The notes under the pieces are model-generated. The model made no database searches, was not told where the DNA came from, and saw only the letters and a list, made by a program, of their open reading frames with translations. Shown here piece by piece: positions 60,474 through 64,000 of a stretch of DNA of 64,000 nucleotides. How positions within the stretch are numbered: position 1 is the first letter of the stretch; every line of letters begins with the position of its first letter. Origin of the DNA: Gavia stellata (taxonomy: Eukaryota > Chordata > Aves > Gaviiformes > Gaviidae); contig NC_082596.1 in the NCBI RefSeq assembly GCF_030936135.1, positions 14,732,155 to 14,796,154 of the forward strand, read 5' to 3'. Made by a program: the position numbers and the translations under genes.

Positions 60474-60935
60474 GTGAGTATCACAGTAGATAAAAGCAAA
60501 TTTGCTTTCCTTCACTTGTATTTTTCTTCTGAGTTCAGTTTTAAAATGACACCTGATATATAAGGTTACATTTTTCAATTGTTTGTAAATTATAAATGTC
60601 TTTGTTTTCCTTCTCATCTTTTTCTTCAATACCCCTCTACAACCTCATGTTGTTGTCTTTACCAATCCATATAAAGCTCATTATGAATTCGTAATTTATT
60701 CTTAGTAGCTGAATTACAGTGGGTTGTGCTTTCGGTTTTTTACAACCTTGAAATGGGTTTCATTGCACTGATTTTAGATGTAAAGATTTAGTTCACAGTG
60801 CACATAATGAAATACTGATGTGATTCTTGATTAGATTTTTCTGAATGCTACCTTTCAGTAACTGCACAGCACCACAGTCTTGGAGTGGTTCTTCACTCTG
60901 AATAAGGTGCAGAGAAGTCCTGTCTTCATGAGGCA

Positions 60936-61130
60936 ACGGGCACAAACTGAAAAACAGGAGGTTCCCTCTGAATATCAGGAAACATCTTTTACTGTGAGGG
61001 TGACTGGAAGTGGTTGCCCAAGAGGTTGTAGAGTCTCCATCCTTGGAGATATTCAAAAGCTGGTCCTCCTTGAGCAGGGGGGGCTGGACAACACGACCTC
61101 CAGAGGTCCCTTCCGACCTCAGACATTCTG
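60936..61130 (+). mobile_element. CR1 LINE 3' fragment
   Basis: GGGCACAAACTGAAAAACAG, AGGTTGTAGAGTCTCCATCC, TTGGAGATATTCAAAAGCTG, CAGAGGTCCCTTCCGACCTC. An older CR1 type than the others, in MRPL13 intron 2, sense orientation. Confidence 0.85.
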
Positions 61131-62839
61131 TCATGATGAGGCTGGAACCTGTCTGATTCTTCATGGGAGATGTAATCATTGTTGAAAGATATCTTCTAGT
61201 TTAAATGAAAAAATCATTTTGCTTTTCTGCAAGAAGATTCAGCAGTAAAGATGTATCTGTGATCTTGTTCATTACTTGTAATACAGTAGTGCCTCTGTTG
61301 CAGTGATAAGCATTTTATAGATAATAAAAAGGTGACTCGTCATATTGATGGTACAGTGTTTCCTGTAATACTCATGCAAGTTTTTCAAGAGGTGTTACTG
61401 AAACATAAAAGAAGCATTAAAATTTGCTCATACGTGTAGAGTGTACATACTAAAATTATACTTTATCTGTTTTTCATAATAGAAGGTAGAATTTGTAGTG
61501 TTCTAAAGATGTTTTAAATACCGGAGTTCTGCTGTTGCAAATCATGTCTTATCCACAAGATGTCACTGGAGGTTAAGGCTGTCTGAAAAATAAAGCAGAC
61601 ACTGAGAAGAAATGTTTTTGGTTGTCCTCTGGGAAAGATCTTTGATACTTTCATGTCCATGAAGTTATAAACTCCTGGAAAGTAATTTCAAGGATAACTT
61701 TATTTGGTCTACAGTTTCTATAAATCAGTACCAAATGCATTACACCTGAGACTGACATGGATAGGTTACTACTACTGAGACATTTGATACTCTCTAAGAG
61801 AGCAAAGTATGCATGAATTTGTGGTTGATGTTCTTAACACATCTTTTTTTCCTTTTTTTCTGAACTAACAACTATTTTAGTGTCTGTGAGATAACGTTAT
61901 GGGGATTTTTGTTTTGTTTTTAATTTGGTATCCAGATACCCTTCTATAAAATCATTATTTATTTATTGTGTTGAAAAGTATCTGGAGCTGAATTTAAGCT
62001 GTGGTTAAGGAAGGAAAGGTATTGATTTCACATATGTTTATTTTCTGTTTTAGGAATAATCTTTCATTATTCTCCAGAGTCTCCTATTTTTAGATGCTGT
62101 CAGACCATATGCCTTAAATAAGGGGGTACAACCTTGCTCAGGAGGCTTGAATCTGGATTTTTAGGTTTCTTCTGCACCTCCCCTTCTTTCTACCTTCATC
62201 CCCTTGCATCCTATCTTTGTGAGCAGCTTCACAATACAGAACCAAAAATAGTGGGCCAGATTTTTAAAAAATTCGGCCGTCTGGTTCTTTATGTTGGGTT
62301 GTGAGCAGATATAAGTGAGCCACTTCTTTTGCTTGAGTAGGATTTGCTGCTGCTCTCTACATCCTCAAAGGAAAAGACTAGGCTGGATGGAAGTGTCCCA
62401 CAAACCGGATCTGGCCCAGGTGTTACTCTAGATAGCAGTGTTAGTTTATAATAGCTAGAGGACGCAGCGAAGACTTGTCTTCTAATGAAAGATTTGGCAA
62501 GTAGTTTGCCAGTATTGTGAGGTAAAAGTTGAAAATATGTACCTTTAATTACCATTTAGTCCTTAATTAAAATGTAGGAGGAAAAATGCATGTACCTGAA
62601 GCATGTCTCTTTACTGTACTATAGGAATTACTGAAGTTATAAATGTATAGAGATATAAAATGGATTTACTGTGGCAGCTTAGTTTTATCTGAAGAGGTGT
62701 AGCGTATACGCTGTATGTAACAAATTGCGTATACCATAATGTAACAGAACATATTGGCCTTATTTTTTAATTTCTTTAGGAAAACATGCTTACACACTTT
62801 GTAAGAGAATAATTCCATATTATAGCATGGAAATTGTTG

Positions 62840-63664
62840 GCACACCTGAGGGACCTGGACAAGCTCGAGAAGTGGGCCCATGTGAACCCCATGAGATTCA
62901 ACAAGACCAACTGCAAGGTCCTGCACCTGGGTCAGGGCAAACCCCGGTATCAACACAGGCTGGGGGATGAATGTAATGAGAGCAGCCCTGTGGAGAAGGC
63001 CTTGGGGGTACTGGTGGATGAAAAGCTGGACACGAGCCGGCAGCGTGTGTTTGCAGCCTAGAAAGCCAACCGTATCCTTGGCCGCATCCAAAGAAGCGTG
63101 GCCAGCAAGTCGAGGAAGATGATTCTTCCCCTCTCCTCCACTCTGGTGAGACCCCACTTGGAGTATTGCGTCCAGCTCTGGAGTCCTCAATACAGTAAAG
63201 ACATGGACCTGTTGGAGCAGTTCCAGAGGAGGGCCACAAAAATGATCAGAGGGTTGGAACACCTCTCCTATGAAGAAAGGCTGAGAGAGTTGGGGTTGTT
63301 CAGCCTAGATAAGAGAAGGCTCCAGGGAGACTTTGTTATAGCCTTTCAATATGTAAAGGGGACTTAAAGATGAAAAAAGACTTTTTATTAAGGCCTGTAG
63401 TGACGGGACAAGGGGTAATGGTTTTAAACTAAAAGAGGGTAGATTTAGACTCGATATAAGGAAGCAATTCTTCACCATGAGGGTGGTGAGACGCTGGAAC
63501 AGGTTGCCCAGAGAAGTTGTGGATGCCTCATCCCTGGATGTGTTCAAGGTCAGGTTGGATGGGGCTTTGAGCAACCTGGTATAGTTAAAGATGTCCCTGT
63601 CCATTGCAGGGGCGTTGGACTAGATGGCCTTTAAATGTGCCTTCCAACCCAAAATATTCTGTGA
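62840..63664 (+). mobile_element. CR1 LINE 3' copy with premature stop
   Basis: About 825 bp in MRPL13 intron 2. The frame encodes [20 protein letters not shown], then, after an in-frame TAG at 63060-63062, [20 protein letters not shown] and [20 protein letters not shown]. Tail: GCGTTGGACTAGATGGCC and CCAACCCAAAATATTCTGTG. 5'-truncated reverse transcriptase remnant. Confidence 0.93.
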
Positions 63665-64000
63665 AAATATCCTAAAGGAAGAGTTTTCTTGCGTGGTATT
63701 TTGTTAATGTTCTTCAAAAGTAGGATGCAATTTGACTGTGTTTCTGGAGATGGTAAATATTTTTTGCTTTCTTCCTATTAAGTGCAGTCATCCCTGAGGT
63801 GATGGGAACAACACTGTTTAAAGACCAGTGGAAAATAATGTATTAATTTGAAATTTTGAAGGAGACATTAGCTGTCCATAAATTCAGTCTACTTAAAAAA
63901 GAACAGGTTGCAGTCATTACTCAGGTAGCGTGTAAGTATCCTGGTTAGTTTTTCTCCTGGCTCTTAATTGTTCATAATTGATCTATTGGTGTATGCAACT

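Larger units (their letters stand above)
60474..64000. other. MRPL13: MRPL13 intron 2 (continues beyond window)
   Basis: Holds two CR1 copies (60.9 and 62.8 kb). No further MRPL13 exon was recognised, so the intron is at least 3.5 kb. Confidence 0.8.

Noticed and set aside
61871-61900. Candidate MRPL13 exon 3 after TATTTTAG
   Set aside because: The following bases would read S-V-C-E-I-T-L-W rather than the expected S-D-C-G-D-H-V; no donor follows.

Overview
The window is ordinary nuclear DNA from a bird. Two things show this: many CR1 LINE fragments with the avian CR1 3' end (short ATTCTGTG/ATTCTATG-type repeats, in both orientations), and three split genes whose translated exons match vertebrate beta-1-syntrophin, MDM2-binding protein and mitochondrial ribosomal protein L13. 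The order and orientation SNTB1(+) / MTBP(-) / MRPL13(+) is the mirror image of human 8q24.12 (recalled knowledge). The species cannot be told from the sequence. The DNA is AT-rich except for one CpG island at about 59.3-59.96 kb. No bacterial-type genes, CRISPR, tRNA or rRNA were seen.

Layout. 1-9827 is intron of SNTB1. 9828-21002 holds its last four coding exons (206 codons plus stop: rest of the second PH domain and the syntrophin-unique C-terminus). A 3' UTR probably runs to about 23.7 kb. 23.7-28.0 kb is the tail-to-tail gap between SNTB1 and MTBP. 28.0-59.6 kb is the whole MTBP gene on the minus strand. I could place all 22 coding exons with matching splice phases, and together they give an unbroken 883-codon reading frame. 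59551-59706 is a 156-bp CpG-rich head-to-head promoter shared by MTBP and MRPL13. 59707-64000 holds the first two coding exons of MRPL13 (50 codons plus one base); its remaining exons lie beyond the window.

The three genes are not a pathway: a membrane-cytoskeleton adaptor, a replication-origin firing factor, and a mitoribosome subunit. Only MTBP and MRPL13 are likely to be coupled, through the shared promoter.

Splice-site details stand out more than gene content: a GC-AG intron in MTBP (donor after exon 8), a NAGNAG acceptor at exon 7, a decoy acceptor ahead of exon 12 that would cause immediate termination, a C14 polypyrimidine tract at exon 19, and a 22-base G run in intron 1. Two same-strand CR1 copies in MTBP introns 5 and 11 flank exons 6-11. 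I found no undescribed biological system in this window.
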